DNA of 64,000 nt from Pseudacidovorax intermedius (GTDB lineage Bacteria; Pseudomonadota; Gammaproteobacteria; Burkholderiales; Burkholderiaceae_C): positions 124,001 through 188,000 of the forward strand of contig NZ_QQAV01000007.1 in assembly GCF_003350475.1 (NCBI RefSeq), given 5' to 3'. This document shows, one piece after another, positions 18,186 through 27,290 of the stretch; the first letter of the stretch is position 1, and each line of letters starts with the position of its first letter. The position numbers and the translations under genes are program-made. Under the pieces are notes generated by a model. That model made no database searches, was not told where the DNA came from, and saw nothing but the letters and a program-made list of their open reading frames with translations.

Positions 18186-18212
18186 GTATGAGGAATTGGC
18201 AATTCTTCATAC
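18186..18212 (+). promoter_or_regulatory. NikR-type operator before the TonB receptor gene
   Basis: GTATGA (18186-18191), 15 nt, TCATAC (18207-18212). The inner bases extend the dyad (GAATTG / CAATTC around one central base). E. coli NikR recognises GTATGA-N16-TCATAC, so this site keeps both half-sites with a spacer one base shorter. It lies 8 bp before the chosen start of the TonB receptor, so bound NikR would block its transcription. Confidence 0.85.
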
Positions 18213-18220
18213 ATTTGCGC

Positions 18221-20332
18221 ATGCTCAAGATTTCTCCGATTTCTGCTGCGCGTCTGTCGCCCTGGATGGCCGCTGCCTGTAGCCTGCTCCATCCACCGGC
18301 CCTGCATGCCCAGACTGCCGAACAGGGCCATCTTCCCGAGATCGCGGTCAAGGGACCGCGCGATGCCAGCATCGGCACGGCCGACAGCGCCAGCGAGGGT
18401 GCCGCCGAGAAGGCCTCCTTCCAGAGTCGGCCCAAGCTGCGGCCGGGCGACATCGTCGAGGCGGTGCCCGGCGTGGTGGCCACGCAGCATTCGGGCGATG
18501 GCAAGGCCAACCAGTACTTCCTGCGAGGCTTCAACCTGGACCACGGCACCGACTTCGCCATGCGCGTGGCGGGCATGCCGGTCAACATGCCCACGCACGG
18601 CCACGGCCAGGGCTTTGCAGACCTCAACTTCCTGATTCCCGAACTGGTCTCGGGCGTGCGCTACCGCAAGGGCCCGTACTTTGCCGACAGTGGCGACTTC
18701 TCCCTGGCCGGCAGCGCCAGCCTGGACTATGTGAGCGTGCTCGACAGTCCCTTCGCGGAATTCACCCTGGGGCAGAACGGCCTGCGGCGCCTGCTGGCAG
18801 CGGGCTCGCGCACGGTGGATGACCAGACCTGGCTGGGCGCCGTGGAGCTGGAAGGCAACGACGGTCCGTGGCAGGTGCCCGAACATCTGCGCAAGACGAA
18901 TGCGGTGCTGCGCTATTCGCAGGGCTCGGCCAGCCGCGGCTTGAGCGTCACCGCCATGGCTTACCAGAGCCGGTGGACCTCGACCGACCAGATTCCGCAG
19001 CGGCTGGTGGACAGTGGCGAGCTCTCCCGCTTCGGCAGCCTCAACCCCACGGACGGGGGGCGGACGCGTCGGCTGTCGCTGTCGGCCAGCTGGTTCGACA
19101 AGGGCCCCGAGGGCGACACCGAGCTGAGTGCCTATGCCATCGACTACCGCTTCGGCCTGTTCTCCGACTTCACCTACTTCCTGGCCAATCCGGCCCAGGG
19201 CGACCAGTTCGAGCAGACGGATCGCCGTCGCATCTACGGCGCACAGGCCACGCACCGGCGGCCCAACCGCATCGGTGGGCTGGACGGGATCCTGAGCGTC
19301 GGTGCCGAGTGGCGCGGCGACCGCATCGGCGAGGTGGGGCTGTATCCGAGCCAGTTCCGCCAGCGCCTGGGCACCGTGCGCAACGACAAGGTGTCCGAGG
19401 ACCAGATCGCCCTGCATGCCCAGCAGCTGGTCGAGCTGGGCGCGAACGTGCGCAGCTATGTCGGCCTGCGCGGCACCTGGCTGGGCTACGACGTGCAGGG
19501 CCGCGAGCCCGTGTACGGCGCCCTCAACAGTGGCCGCGGCCATCAGTCGCTGCTGTCACCGAAGGCTGGCTTGGCCTGGACCGTCGCGCCGGCCCACGAG
19601 CTCTACCTGAACGCCGGGCAGGGCTTCCACAGCAACGACGTGCGCGGTGCCACCATCCGGCTCGATCCGCAGACCGGCCTGCCGGCCGAGCGGGTGCCGG
19701 CGCTGGTCAAGGGCACCGGCTCGGAGTTGGGCTGGCGCTTCCAGCCCGACGAGCGCCTGAGCCTGACCGTCGCCGTGTGGCAGCTGCAACTGGGGTCGGA
19801 GCTGGTCTATGTCGGCGATGCGGGCACCACGGAGCCCGGGCGCGCGAGCAAGCGCCATGGCGTGGAATCGACGCTGCGCTGGCAGATCGACGGGCGTTGG
19901 CGCGTGGAGGCCGACCTGGCCTGGTCCCGCGCCCGGTTCCGCGGCGCCTCGCCGGACGGCGAGGGCAACTTCGTGGACAACGCCGTCGAGCGCGTGGCGG
20001 CGGCTGGTGTGGTGTGGCAGCAAGGCCCGTGGATGGCCACGCTGCGCCTTCGGTACATGGGCCCGCGGGCACTGGACACCTTGGACAGCGTGCGATCGCG
20101 ACCCGTCACGCTGCTCAACTTCGGCGGCACCTACGCCGTCAACCGGCAGCTCACGCTGGGACTGCAGGTGTTCAACCTCGCGGGCAGGAAGGGCAACGAC
20201 ATCGAGTACTTCTACGCCTCGTGCACGGCGAGCGAGGTACTGTCCGACCGCTGCGGCGGCGGCATCGCCGACCGCCATGTCCATCCGATGGAGCCGCGCA
20301 GCGTGCGGCTATCGGCCCGCTGGACTTTCTGA
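18221..20332 (+). CDS. TonB-dependent outer-membrane receptor, probably for nickel or a nickel chelate
   Basis: About 703 aa. An N-terminal signal (cleavage near ALHAQ) is followed by a plug domain with LRPGDIVEAVPGVVATQHSGDGKA, QYFLRGFNLDHGTDFAMRVAGMPVN and DLNFLIPELV. A long beta-barrel ends in an aromatic residue (SVRLSARWTF), the signal for barrel insertion. The NikR operator directly upstream and the adjacent nik-type operon suggest TonB-driven nickel uptake, as known for FrpB4 in Helicobacter. Start is uncertain: ATG 18188 lies inside the operator and ATG 18221 just after it; neither has a good ribosome site. The 3' end overlaps the convergent MFS gene by 24 bp. Confidence 0.85.
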   Translation: MLKISPISAARLSPWMAAACSLLHPPALHAQTAEQGHLPEIAVKGPRDASIGTADSASEGAAEKASFQSRPKLRPGDIVEAVPGVVATQHSGDGKANQYFLRGFNLDHGTDFAMRVAGMPVNMPTHGHGQGFADLNFLIPELVSGVRYRKGPYFADSGDFSLAGSASLDYVSVLDSPFAEFTLGQNGLRRLLAAGSRTVDDQTWLGAVELEGNDGPWQVPEHLRKTNAVLRYSQGSASRGLSVTAMAYQSRWTSTDQIPQRLVDSGELSRFGSLNPTDGGRTRRLSLSASWFDKGPEGDTELSAYAIDYRFGLFSDFTYFLANPAQGDQFEQTDRRRIYGAQATHRRPNRIGGLDGILSVGAEWRGDRIGEVGLYPSQFRQRLGTVRNDKVSEDQIALHAQQLVELGANVRSYVGLRGTWLGYDVQGREPVYGALNSGRGHQSLLSPKAGLAWTVAPAHELYLNAGQGFHSNDVRGATIRLDPQTGLPAERVPALVKGTGSELGWRFQPDERLSLTVAVWQLQLGSELVYVGDAGTTEPGRASKRHGVESTLRWQIDGRWRVEADLAWSRARFRGASPDGEGNFVDNAVERVAAAGVVWQQGPWMATLRLRYMGPRALDTLDSVRSRPVTLLNFGGTYAVNRQLTLGLQVFNLAGRKGNDIEYFYASCTASEVLSDRCGGGIADRHVHPMEPRSVRLSARWTF

Positions 20333-21529
20333 GCGCATGTGCGCGCGCTGGACCCAGGCCAGGGGAATGATCGCCAGGGCCGTCAGCGCCGTGGCGAAGG
20401 TCGCCGCAACGAGGCCCACTTGGTCGCCGAGCAGGCCGTACGCGATGGGCGACACGGCGCCCGAGGCGATGGTGCCCGTGTAGAACACGGCGAAGGCGCG
20501 CTCGGTCCGATCCGGTGCGACCATGTCCGGCACGCTGCCGTAGAGCACCGACGAGGTGCCGTTGAGCATCAGCCCCAGCAAGGGCAGCAGGACCAGGGCT
20601 GGCCACAAGGGGCACAGCATCACGGCCACGATGCACGCCGCGGTGCCGCCTTCGGTGACGAGCACGGTGCCGGTGAGGCCGAGACGCTCGCCCAGCCAGC
20701 CGCAGAGGAACTTGCCCGCTGCGCCGCCGATGAACACCAGTGCCAGGGCGGTGCCCAGCATGGCTGGCGAGATGCCCTTCCTCTGCAGCAGGAAGGGCAG
20801 GAAGGTCAGCATGCCCATGCGCACGGCCGTGTCGAGCACGCCGATGGCCAGCAGAAGCCGGAAGCCGGTGTTCGATGCCGGGAGGCCGCGGCCGTGCTCC
20901 TGCGCATGCCTGGCCGGCGCAGGCCGTGCCTGGGACGGGAGAAGAAGTGCAATGGCGACGGCCGCCACGAGGCCTGCCCCAGCGACCGTCCACAGCGCAT
21001 GTCGCCAGGGCATCCAGACCAGCAGGAAGGACATGGCTGCGGGCAGGGCAGCCTTGCCCAGATCGCCGGCGAAGTTGTAGATGCCCAGGGGGCCGCGGGC
21101 GCGCGCACCGTACGCCTGGGAGACGGCGGCGGAGGCCAGCGGGTGCTGCGTGCTCGAACCGACGCCCGAGATCGCCAGCGCCACGCACAGGCTGAGCAGG
21201 CTGCCCGACAGGCCGGCGACCGCGTAGCCCAGGGCGGCCAGCAGCGTCCCCAACGCGAGCGTGGCGCGCCGTCCGATCCACTGCGACAGCCGCCCTGCCG
21301 AAAGCTGCAGACTGGCCATGGTGCCGCCATAGACCGCACGCAGAACAGCCAGGGCGCCGTAGCTCAGACCGAACTCGGTCTGCCAGAGCGGCAGCAGCAC
21401 ATAAATCAGGTCGGTGTAGCCGTCGTGCAGCGCATGGGCGACGCACGACACCCAGAGCACGCGCTTGGGCTCCGACCGGCCTTGCCGTCCTTCGGCCGCG
21501 TCGGCGGGGAGGAGGCGATGGGTGGTCAT
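20309..21529 (-). CDS. Major facilitator superfamily transporter
   Basis: A 406-aa MFS protein with about 12 hydrophobic segments, resembling the fosmidomycin-resistance (Fsr)-like branch. It shows HALHDGYTDLIYVLLPLWQTEFGLSYGALAVLRAVYGG near the N-terminus and GRLSQWIGRRATLALGTLL as the loop 2-3 motif. It is transcribed leftward, convergent with the TonB receptor (24-bp overlap) and divergent from the LysR gene 55 bp away, so the LysR protein is a likely regulator. Substrate is unknown. Metal or metallophore export would fit the neighbours but nothing in the sequence proves it. Confidence 0.8.
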   Translation of the reverse strand: MTTHRLLPADAAEGRQGRSEPKRVLWVSCVAHALHDGYTDLIYVLLPLWQTEFGLSYGALAVLRAVYGGTMASLQLSAGRLSQWIGRRATLALGTLLAALGYAVAGLSGSLLSLCVALAISGVGSSTQHPLASAAVSQAYGARARGPLGIYNFAGDLGKAALPAAMSFLLVWMPWRHALWTVAGAGLVAAVAIALLLPSQARPAPARHAQEHGRGLPASNTGFRLLLAIGVLDTAVRMGMLTFLPFLLQRKGISPAMLGTALALVFIGGAAGKFLCGWLGERLGLTGTVLVTEGGTAACIVAVMLCPLWPALVLLPLLGLMLNGTSSVLYGSVPDMVAPDRTERAFAVFYTGTIASGAVSPIAYGLLGDQVGLVAATFATALTALAIIPLAWVQRAHMRSESPAGR

Positions 21530-21584
21530 GGGCTCGATGCTAAGCCGGCGCTGCCTGCCTCACCACAGACATAATCTCGCGCCT

Positions 21585-22553
21585 ATGGGGAGAAAAAGTC
21601 CCTCTTCTGTTGAGCCTGCCGAGACCGAACCGGGCCGTGGGCAGGTGCCGCCGCTCAATGCGCTGCGCAGCTTCGAGGCCGTGGCCACGCACGGAAGCTT
21701 TGCGGCCGCGGCGGTGGCGCTGAACGTGACCCATTGGGCGGTCGGCAAGCAGATCCGCCTGCTGGAGCAATGGTTCGGCAAGCCCTTGTTCGAGCGCCGG
21801 GCCCGCGGTGTGCAATTGACCGCCGAGGGCGCGACCCTGTTCGCCGATGTCGGCGCCGCTTTCGACCGGCTGGCCGCGGGCTCGGCCCGGCTGCGCGAGC
21901 GCAGGCCCGCTGCGCGCGTGTCGGGAACGGTCAAGGTCAATGCGCTGGTCAGCTTCGCGTTGAGCTGGCTGCTGCCCCGATTGCCCGAGTTCCAGCGGCG
22001 CTTTCCGGACGTCGATGTGGTGGTGTCCACCACCTCACGCAGGCTGCGCTATGTGGGCGATGCCTTCGACATCGGCGTGCGGTCCGGGCCTGAGCAGGGC
22101 GCCGGCCTCGTCTCGCTCAGACTCATGGCGGACGAGCGGCTGCCGGCCTGCAGTCCGGCGCTGCTGAGCGACCGTCCCATCGGCAGCGTGGAGGATCTTC
22201 GCCACCACACCCTGCTGCACTCCGCCAGCACCCGGGGCGCCTGGAGCCAGTGGCTGCGCCAGGCTGGTGTCCCCCGGCTTCTGCCCGCGCGGCAGATGGA
22301 GTTCGAGCATGTGTTCCTGCAGCAGGCTGCCGCGGTCGAAGGCCTGGGCGTGGCGCTGCTGTCGCTGCCGCTGATTCAGCGCGATGTTGCGGCCGGGCGG
22401 CTGGTGTGTCCTCTGCGGACGACCAGCTGGCGTGCGCCCGACTACACCCTGGTGCTCAACACCGAACGTGAAGGCGACGCCGCTGTGCGTGCGGTGCGTG
22501 ACTGGATGCTGCAGGCGGCGGCGCAGGAACAGGGCCAGCCGGGCTCAGGGTGA
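21585..22553 (+). CDS. LysR-type transcriptional regulator (GcvA-like)
   Basis: 322 aa. The N-terminal winged HTH is PPLNALRSFEAVATHGSFAAAAVALNVTHWAVGKQIRLLEQWFG, then LFERRARGVQLTAEG. The start is typical of GcvA-like LysR proteins. The C-terminal effector domain is VKVNALVSFALSWLLPRLPEFQRRFPDVDV and onward. The start at 21585 is chosen because longer options would run into the divergent MFS gene. The 55-bp gap holds a CATAAT hexamer suitable as -10. By the usual LysR rule it would control itself and the divergent MFS gene. The effector is unknown. Confidence 0.85.
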   Translation: MGRKSPSSVEPAETEPGRGQVPPLNALRSFEAVATHGSFAAAAVALNVTHWAVGKQIRLLEQWFGKPLFERRARGVQLTAEGATLFADVGAAFDRLAAGSARLRERRPAARVSGTVKVNALVSFALSWLLPRLPEFQRRFPDVDVVVSTTSRRLRYVGDAFDIGVRSGPEQGAGLVSLRLMADERLPACSPALLSDRPIGSVEDLRHHTLLHSASTRGAWSQWLRQAGVPRLLPARQMEFEHVFLQQAAAVEGLGVALLSLPLIQRDVAAGRLVCPLRTTSWRAPDYTLVLNTEREGDAAVRAVRDWMLQAAAQEQGQPGSG

Positions 22554-22607
22554 AGGGGGCCAGCGCGTCCGGACGGCCCGCGCCAAGCAGGGTGCATGGC
22601 GCAGCGC

Positions 22608-23951
22608 TCAGGCCGCCCGACGCGTCGCCTCGCGCCCGGCCGGCCGCGCCAGCCCCAGGTGCTCGCGCAGCGTCCGGCCCTCGTAGGCCGTGCGGAAGAT
22701 GCCGCGCCGCTGCAGGATCGGCACCACGCCGTCCACGAAGTCCTGCAGCCCGCCCGGCAACTGGTCGGGCATCAGGTTGAAGCCATCGGCGGCGCCGGCC
22801 TTGAACCAGTGCTCGATGTCGTCGGCGATCTGTTCGGGCGTGCCGACGATCACGCGGTGGCCGCCGCCGCCGGCGAGCTCGCGGATCAGCTGACGCACGG
22901 TGAACTGGCCGCGCCGCGCATGCGCCAGGGTGGCATGGAAGAAGGTGTGGTTGCCGTTGCCGCCGCCCGGCAGGGCCAGGTCCTCGGGCAGGCGCTCGTC
23001 CAGCTTCAGCCGGTCCACGGGCACGCCCAGCGTCCCGGCCAGGCGGGTCAGGCTGTAGTTCCACGGGATCAGGTCCACCAGCTGGTCGCGCCGGCGGCGG
23101 GCCTCGGCCTCGGTGCTGCCGACGATGGTGGTCAGGCCCGCCAGCACCTTCACCGCGTCGGGCCCGCGGCCCAGGGCCTCGGCACGCTGCTTGAGGCCGC
23201 GGGCGTAGTCCAGCGATTCCTCGAAGGACTGCGAGGCGCTGAAGACGGCCTCGGCATGGCGTGCGGCCAGCTCGCGGCCGTCGGCCGAGGCACCGGCCTG
23301 CACCAGCACCGGCCGGCCCTGGGGTGAACGCGGCAGGTTCAGCGGCCCCTGCACCGAGAAGAACTCGCCGCGGTGGCGCACCGGATGCACCTTGGCCAGG
23401 TCCACGAAGCGGCCTGTGGCCTTGTCGCCGATGAAGGCGTCGTCTTCCCAGCTGTCCCACAGGTCCTTCACCAGCTGGGTGAACTCGTCGGCGCGGCGGT
23501 AGCGCTGGGCATGGTCGGGCACGGCCTCCAGGCCGAAATTGCGGGCCGAGGGCAGGTCGGCGGTGGTCACCACGTTCCAGCCCGCGCGGCCGCCGCTCAC
23601 CAGATCCAGCGAGGCGAAGCGCCGCGCGATGTTGTAGGGCTCGTTGTAGCTGGTGGAGGCGGTGCCGATCACGCCCAGGTGCGTGGTGGCGGCGGCCACG
23701 GCGGTGAGCAGCACCGTGGGCTCCAGCGCGGTGATGGGGCGGAAGTCGATCTGGTCGACAATGGCGGCGTTGTCGGCCAGGAAGATCGCGTCGAGCTTGC
23801 CGGCCTCGGCGATGCGCGCGAGGCGCACGTAGTGGTGTACGTCGATGAAGGCGTCGGGCGCGCTTTCGGGCAGGCGCCAGGCGGAGGGCACGAAGCCCGA
23901 ATGCAGGGCGTTGATGTTGAGGTGCAGCTGGCGGGGGCGTGTGGCGGTCAT
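22608..23951 (-). CDS. NtaA/SnaA/DszA-family FMN-dependent monooxygenase
   Basis: A 447-aa bacterial luciferase-like enzyme of the nitrilotriacetate/DszA class, which uses FMNH2 and O2 to cleave C-N or C-S bonds. Typical pieces are LHLNINALHSGFVPSAWR, YVRLARIAEAGKLDAIFLAD, LEPTVLLTAVAAATTHLGVIGTASTSYNEPYNIARRFASLD, GRAGWNVVTT, VLVQAGASADGRELAARHAEAVF and a C-terminal IVGTPEQIADDIEHWF. The start overlaps the stop of the upstream oxidoreductase (ATGA). As the last gene of an operon with a MetQ-like binding protein and two SfnB-type enzymes, it is likely a desulfurising monooxygenase. A flavin reductase is not visible here. Confidence 0.87.
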   Translation of the reverse strand: MTATRPRQLHLNINALHSGFVPSAWRLPESAPDAFIDVHHYVRLARIAEAGKLDAIFLADNAAIVDQIDFRPITALEPTVLLTAVAAATTHLGVIGTASTSYNEPYNIARRFASLDLVSGGRAGWNVVTTADLPSARNFGLEAVPDHAQRYRRADEFTQLVKDLWDSWEDDAFIGDKATGRFVDLAKVHPVRHRGEFFSVQGPLNLPRSPQGRPVLVQAGASADGRELAARHAEAVFSASQSFEESLDYARGLKQRAEALGRGPDAVKVLAGLTTIVGSTEAEARRRRDQLVDLIPWNYSLTRLAGTLGVPVDRLKLDERLPEDLALPGGGNGNHTFFHATLAHARRGQFTVRQLIRELAGGGGHRVIVGTPEQIADDIEHWFKAGAADGFNLMPDQLPGGLQDFVDGVVPILQRRGIFRTAYEGRTLREHLGLARPAGREATRRAA

Positions 23952-25219
23952 TGGAAGGTTCCAGGGGCGGGCGGCTGGCCCGAAAGAAAGTGGCGGCCGA
24001 CGTTGCGGACCTTGTATTCGGCCGGGTTGTGCAGGGTGTGGATGCGCACGTTGCGCCAGAAGCGGTCGAGCCCGGCGCCGCGGTCGGCGGCCAGCGGTCC
24101 GAGCGCTTCGATCAGGCCCGTGGCGGCCTGCAGCGCGACCTCGCCGGCCAGCCCATTGGCCGCGGCGATGGCGACGGCGGCGTCGCCGCGCTCCTCGGCC
24201 GTGAGATGCACGCCGCGTGCGGTGGCGGCGTCCAGCGCGCGCAGGGCGCGGTCGGCCAGCGCGGTGGCGGCGCGGGTGCGGCTCCACAGCTCGCCCAGCA
24301 CGCGCTGCACGGCGGGGTCGTGCTGCAGCCGGCGCGCGGTGGGCGCGTCCAGCAGCGTGTCGCGCGCGGTACGCACGGCGCCCTGTGCGCTGCCCACGAA
24401 GACGTTCAGCAGCACGCTCTGCTGCAGCAGCGGCACGACGGTGCGCCAGGGCTCGGCAGGGGCGCGGGTCGGGTCGAGCGGGGCGGGCGGCCCCAGCACC
24501 TCGTCGGCATGCACGCGCACGCCATGGAAGCTGACCCGACCGCTGCCGGTCTGCCGCTGGCCGATGCCGTCCCAGTCGTCCTCGATCACCACGCCCGGGC
24601 GGTGGGCCTCGATGGCGGCGGCGCGGCGCTCGCCGGTGGCCGCATCCTCCCAGGCGATGGAGAGCCAGTCGGCCACATGCGAGCCCGAGGTGAAGGGTCG
24701 GAAGCCGTCGAGCACGAAGTGATCGCCCTCGCGGCGCCCGAACAGGCTCTTGGAGAAGCTGTTGGCCGTGTTGCCCCAGAACCATTGGGCCTGCGCGGAG
24801 CGGCGCCACAGCGGCTCGACCTGGGCCGGCACCTGGCGCAGCCCCAGGCCGAGCATGCTGACGTAGTGGTAGCCGTAGAGGTGGCCCACAGCGCTGTCCA
24901 CCTGCGACAGCAGCCGCGTGATACGCAGGGCCGTCGACCAGGGCTGGGCCTCGCCGCCCACGGCCGTGGGCAGCAGCAGTGCGAGCAGGCCTTCCTGCCG
25001 CAGCAGGGCGATCTGCGCCGAGGGTCGGCCGCCGGCGCGGTCGCGCTGCGCGGCGTCACGGGCGAACAGCGCCCGCAGCGCCGCGGCGCGGGTGATGTAG
25101 GGATTGGCGCTTTCGGGCTCGAACAGCGGCGGCGGTGGCTGTTCCTGCAACGTGGGGTGGGGAAGGATGACGGCGCTCAAGGAAAGGACTCCTGCGTGGG
25201 CTGTGCGGCGGGCCCTCAT
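23948..25219 (-). CDS. SfnB/DszC-type acyl-CoA dehydrogenase-fold oxidoreductase
   Basis: 423 aa. Recognisable parts are YITRAAALRALFARDAAQRDRAGG, LLPTAVGGEAQPW, the middle domain WGNTANSFSKSLF with FVLDGFRPFTSGSHVADW, and the C-terminal RFWRNVRIHTLHNPAEYKVRNVGRHFL, which matches the SfnB ending. The start at 25219 gives an ATGA overlap with the upstream gene and is preferred, although a later start would also keep the domain. The ATGA overlap with the NtaA-type gene downstream shows they are made together. It most likely oxygenates an organosulfur compound with reduced flavin. Confidence 0.83.
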   Translation of the reverse strand: MRARRTAHAGVLSLSAVILPHPTLQEQPPPPLFEPESANPYITRAAALRALFARDAAQRDRAGGRPSAQIALLRQEGLLALLLPTAVGGEAQPWSTALRITRLLSQVDSAVGHLYGYHYVSMLGLGLRQVPAQVEPLWRRSAQAQWFWGNTANSFSKSLFGRREGDHFVLDGFRPFTSGSHVADWLSIAWEDAATGERRAAAIEAHRPGVVIEDDWDGIGQRQTGSGRVSFHGVRVHADEVLGPPAPLDPTRAPAEPWRTVVPLLQQSVLLNVFVGSAQGAVRTARDTLLDAPTARRLQHDPAVQRVLGELWSRTRAATALADRALRALDAATARGVHLTAEERGDAAVAIAAANGLAGEVALQAATGLIEALGPLAADRGAGLDRFWRNVRIHTLHNPAEYKVRNVGRHFLSGQPPAPGTFQ

Positions 25220-26433
25220 GGCGAGGGGGCGGCGAAGGCGGCGGCGGGCATGACCGGCGGGGGCAGCGGCACGGCGCCGCCCAGCAGCCAGCGGCCCAGC
25301 GTGCGCTGGCGGGCGTCGGTGCGCTGCGCCAGGCGCAGCGTGCGCGTGTCGCGCCAGAAGCGGTCGTAGCCGTTGGCGACCGTGGCCGAGCGTGCGCCCA
25401 TCAGCTCGAAGATGCCGCTGCCCGCGGCGTCGGCGGCCTCGGCGGCTTCCAGATGGGCGGTAGCGATCTGCACGGCCAGCGCATCGCGGGCGGCGTCCTT
25501 CAGGTCGTCCCCGGCCGCCCGGGCCAGGTCGAAGTCCCGACCGGCGCGGTCGGCCAGTTCGGTGGCCGCCTGCACCCGCAGCGCGAGTTCGCCATAGCGG
25601 CGCTGGATCCAAGGATCGTCCTCGTGGCGCTCGACGCCCGAATGGATCCACGGCCGCGAGGCGGTGAGGGTGTAGGCGCGGCCTTCCTCCAGCGCACCCC
25701 ATGCGCTGCCGATGAAGACCTCCAGCTGCGCAGCCTGCTGCAGCAGGACGGGGAGGTCGGCGCGCGGTGAGGTGGGCCGGGCCGCAGCGCCGAGAAGTTC
25801 GGCCTCGGCCAGCTGGACGGCCGACAGGAGCAGGGTGCCGCCGCCCGCCTGGCGCAGGCCGAAGCCGTCGTCCAGCACGGGCTGGCCGACGCCGGGATGG
25901 TCCAGCCGCAGACTGGCCGTCACACGCGGTCCGCGCACGTCGGGCCAGCTCAGCAGCAGGCGGTCGGCCGCATGCAGGCCGGCGGCGGCATGCAGCGTGC
26001 CGTCGAGCAGCCAGCCCGCGCCGATGCGCCGGGCGCCCAGCGTGGGCAGGTCGGTGTCCAGCGGATGCGTCCACAGCCAGCGCTGTCGGGCTGTGGCGTC
26101 CAGCAGGGCCTGGGCCTGTGCACTGCCGTGCACCGCCAGGCCCAGCACGGCCGCGATGTGATGGCCCAGCAGCAAGGCGACCGAGGCATCGGTGCGGGCC
26201 AGCTCGCGCACGGCGCGCAACAGGCTGGACACCGAAGCGCCTCCGCCGCCCTGATGCACGGGCACCAGCGCTGGCAGCAGCCCGCTGCCCTTGAGCAGCG
26301 CCAGCGCCGCCACGGGCCGGCCGCCCGCCTGGTCGCGCACGGGCGCGTCCGCCTGCAGCGCCTGTCGCAACCCATGGGCGCGGGCCTGCCAGGTGTCGGC
26401 GGCGGGGCGGTCGAAGAAGGGCGCTGCGCTCAT
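25216..26433 (-). CDS. Divergent acyl-CoA dehydrogenase-fold protein (SfnB/DszC-like)
   Basis: 405 aa. It has the same overall layout as its neighbour: N-terminal helices (GRPVAALALLKGSGLLPALVPVHQGG), a weakly conserved middle domain (LLDGTLHAAAGLHAADRLLLSW) and a C-terminal four-helix domain ending YDRFWRDTRTLRLAQRTDARQRTLGRWLL. The flavin-binding middle region is poor in the usual Thr/Ser signature, and the ending lacks the HNP motif seen in the other two copies, so substrate or cofactor use may differ. ATGA overlaps on both sides lock it into the operon. It could form a heteromer with the 23948-25219 product. Function is inferred from the operon. Confidence 0.72.
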   Translation of the reverse strand: MSAAPFFDRPAADTWQARAHGLRQALQADAPVRDQAGGRPVAALALLKGSGLLPALVPVHQGGGGASVSSLLRAVRELARTDASVALLLGHHIAAVLGLAVHGSAQAQALLDATARQRWLWTHPLDTDLPTLGARRIGAGWLLDGTLHAAAGLHAADRLLLSWPDVRGPRVTASLRLDHPGVGQPVLDDGFGLRQAGGGTLLLSAVQLAEAELLGAAARPTSPRADLPVLLQQAAQLEVFIGSAWGALEEGRAYTLTASRPWIHSGVERHEDDPWIQRRYGELALRVQAATELADRAGRDFDLARAAGDDLKDAARDALAVQIATAHLEAAEAADAAGSGIFELMGARSATVANGYDRFWRDTRTLRLAQRTDARQRTLGRWLLGGAVPLPPPVMPAAAFAAPSP

Positions 26434-27245
26434 TGCGACGCCGTGAAGTAGTCGGGCAGCCGGTAGCCGGCCCACACCGGGTTGGCGCGGAAGACGCGCT
26501 GGAACTCGGCCGAGCGGTAGGCCTCGGCGATGTCGCGGGCGAAGGCCGCGTTCTCGTTGCCGCGCTTGACGGCCACCACGTTCACGTAGGGCAGCGTCAT
26601 GTCTTCGAGCTTGAGTGCGTCGGTGAGCTTCAACCCCGAGGCGACGGCGAAGTTGCCCTGCACGGCCGCCAGGTCGGCATCGGCCAGCGAGCGCGGCGCC
26701 TGGGCCGCGTCCAGCGGCACCAGCTTGAGCCGCTTGGGGTTGGCGACGACGTCGCGCTCGGAGACGCTGATCGGGTCCACGCCCGGCTTGAGCTGCACCC
26801 AGCCCAGCCCCGCCAGGATGTTGAGCGCGCGCGCCGCGTTGACCGGGTCGGCCGGCAGGGTGACCGTGGCGCCGTCGGGCACATCGGCCAGCTTGCTGTG
26901 CTTCTGCGAATACAGGCCCATCGGCGGGGTCGGCACATGCACCACCGGCACCAGGTCGAAGCCCTGGCTTTTGTTGGTGGCCTGCAGGTAGAGCGTGTGC
27001 TGGAAGATGTTGGCGTCGATGTTGCCGCGCTGCACCGCGTCGTTGGGTTGCACGCCCTGGCTGAACTCGACATAGCGGATCTGGTAGCCCTTTTTTTCGA
27101 GCTGCGGCGCGATGCCCTTGGCGAAGGCGTCGCGGTAGGGACCGGGCATGAAGCCCACGGCCAGTTCGGCCGCGTGCGCGGCGAAAGCCGCCAGGCCGAG
27201 AAGCGAGAGCGCCGCAAGGCGCTGGGGACGGAAGGGGGAGGACAT
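26430..27245 (-). CDS. MetQ/NlpA-family ABC substrate-binding protein
   Basis: A 271-residue MetQ-family periplasmic protein. The leader MSSPFRPQRLAALSLLGLAA ends at AHAAE and lacks a lipobox Cys. Core motifs are LAVGFMPGPYRDAFAKGIAP, FSQGVQPNDAVQRGNIDANIFQHTLYL, MGLYSQKHSKLADVP and VQGNFAVASGLKL. Start 27245 is chosen over 27335 because the latter lies upstream of the predicted promoter. It is the first gene of the leftward sulfur operon, and its stop overlaps the next start (ATGA). It faces a divergent MetN-MetI-MetQ set, so two binding proteins may feed one permease, or it senses a distinct ligand. Confidence 0.87.
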   Translation of the reverse strand: MSSPFRPQRLAALSLLGLAAFAAHAAELAVGFMPGPYRDAFAKGIAPQLEKKGYQIRYVEFSQGVQPNDAVQRGNIDANIFQHTLYLQATNKSQGFDLVPVVHVPTPPMGLYSQKHSKLADVPDGATVTLPADPVNAARALNILAGLGWVQLKPGVDPISVSERDVVANPKRLKLVPLDAAQAPRSLADADLAAVQGNFAVASGLKLTDALKLEDMTLPYVNVVAVKRGNENAAFARDIAEAYRSAEFQRVFRANPVWAGYRLPDYFTASQ

Positions 27246-27290
27246 GGCGCGGATCGTCGGGAATGAGGCCTGGAGCAGCCCGGGAGGCGC

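Noticed and set aside
15590-19543. A 1317-codon open frame on the minus strand.
   Set aside because: It runs antisense to the permease, fused ATPase, NikR and TonB receptor genes, all with strong family motifs. It is a by-product of high GC; its translation has low-complexity Ala/Arg/Gln/His composition.
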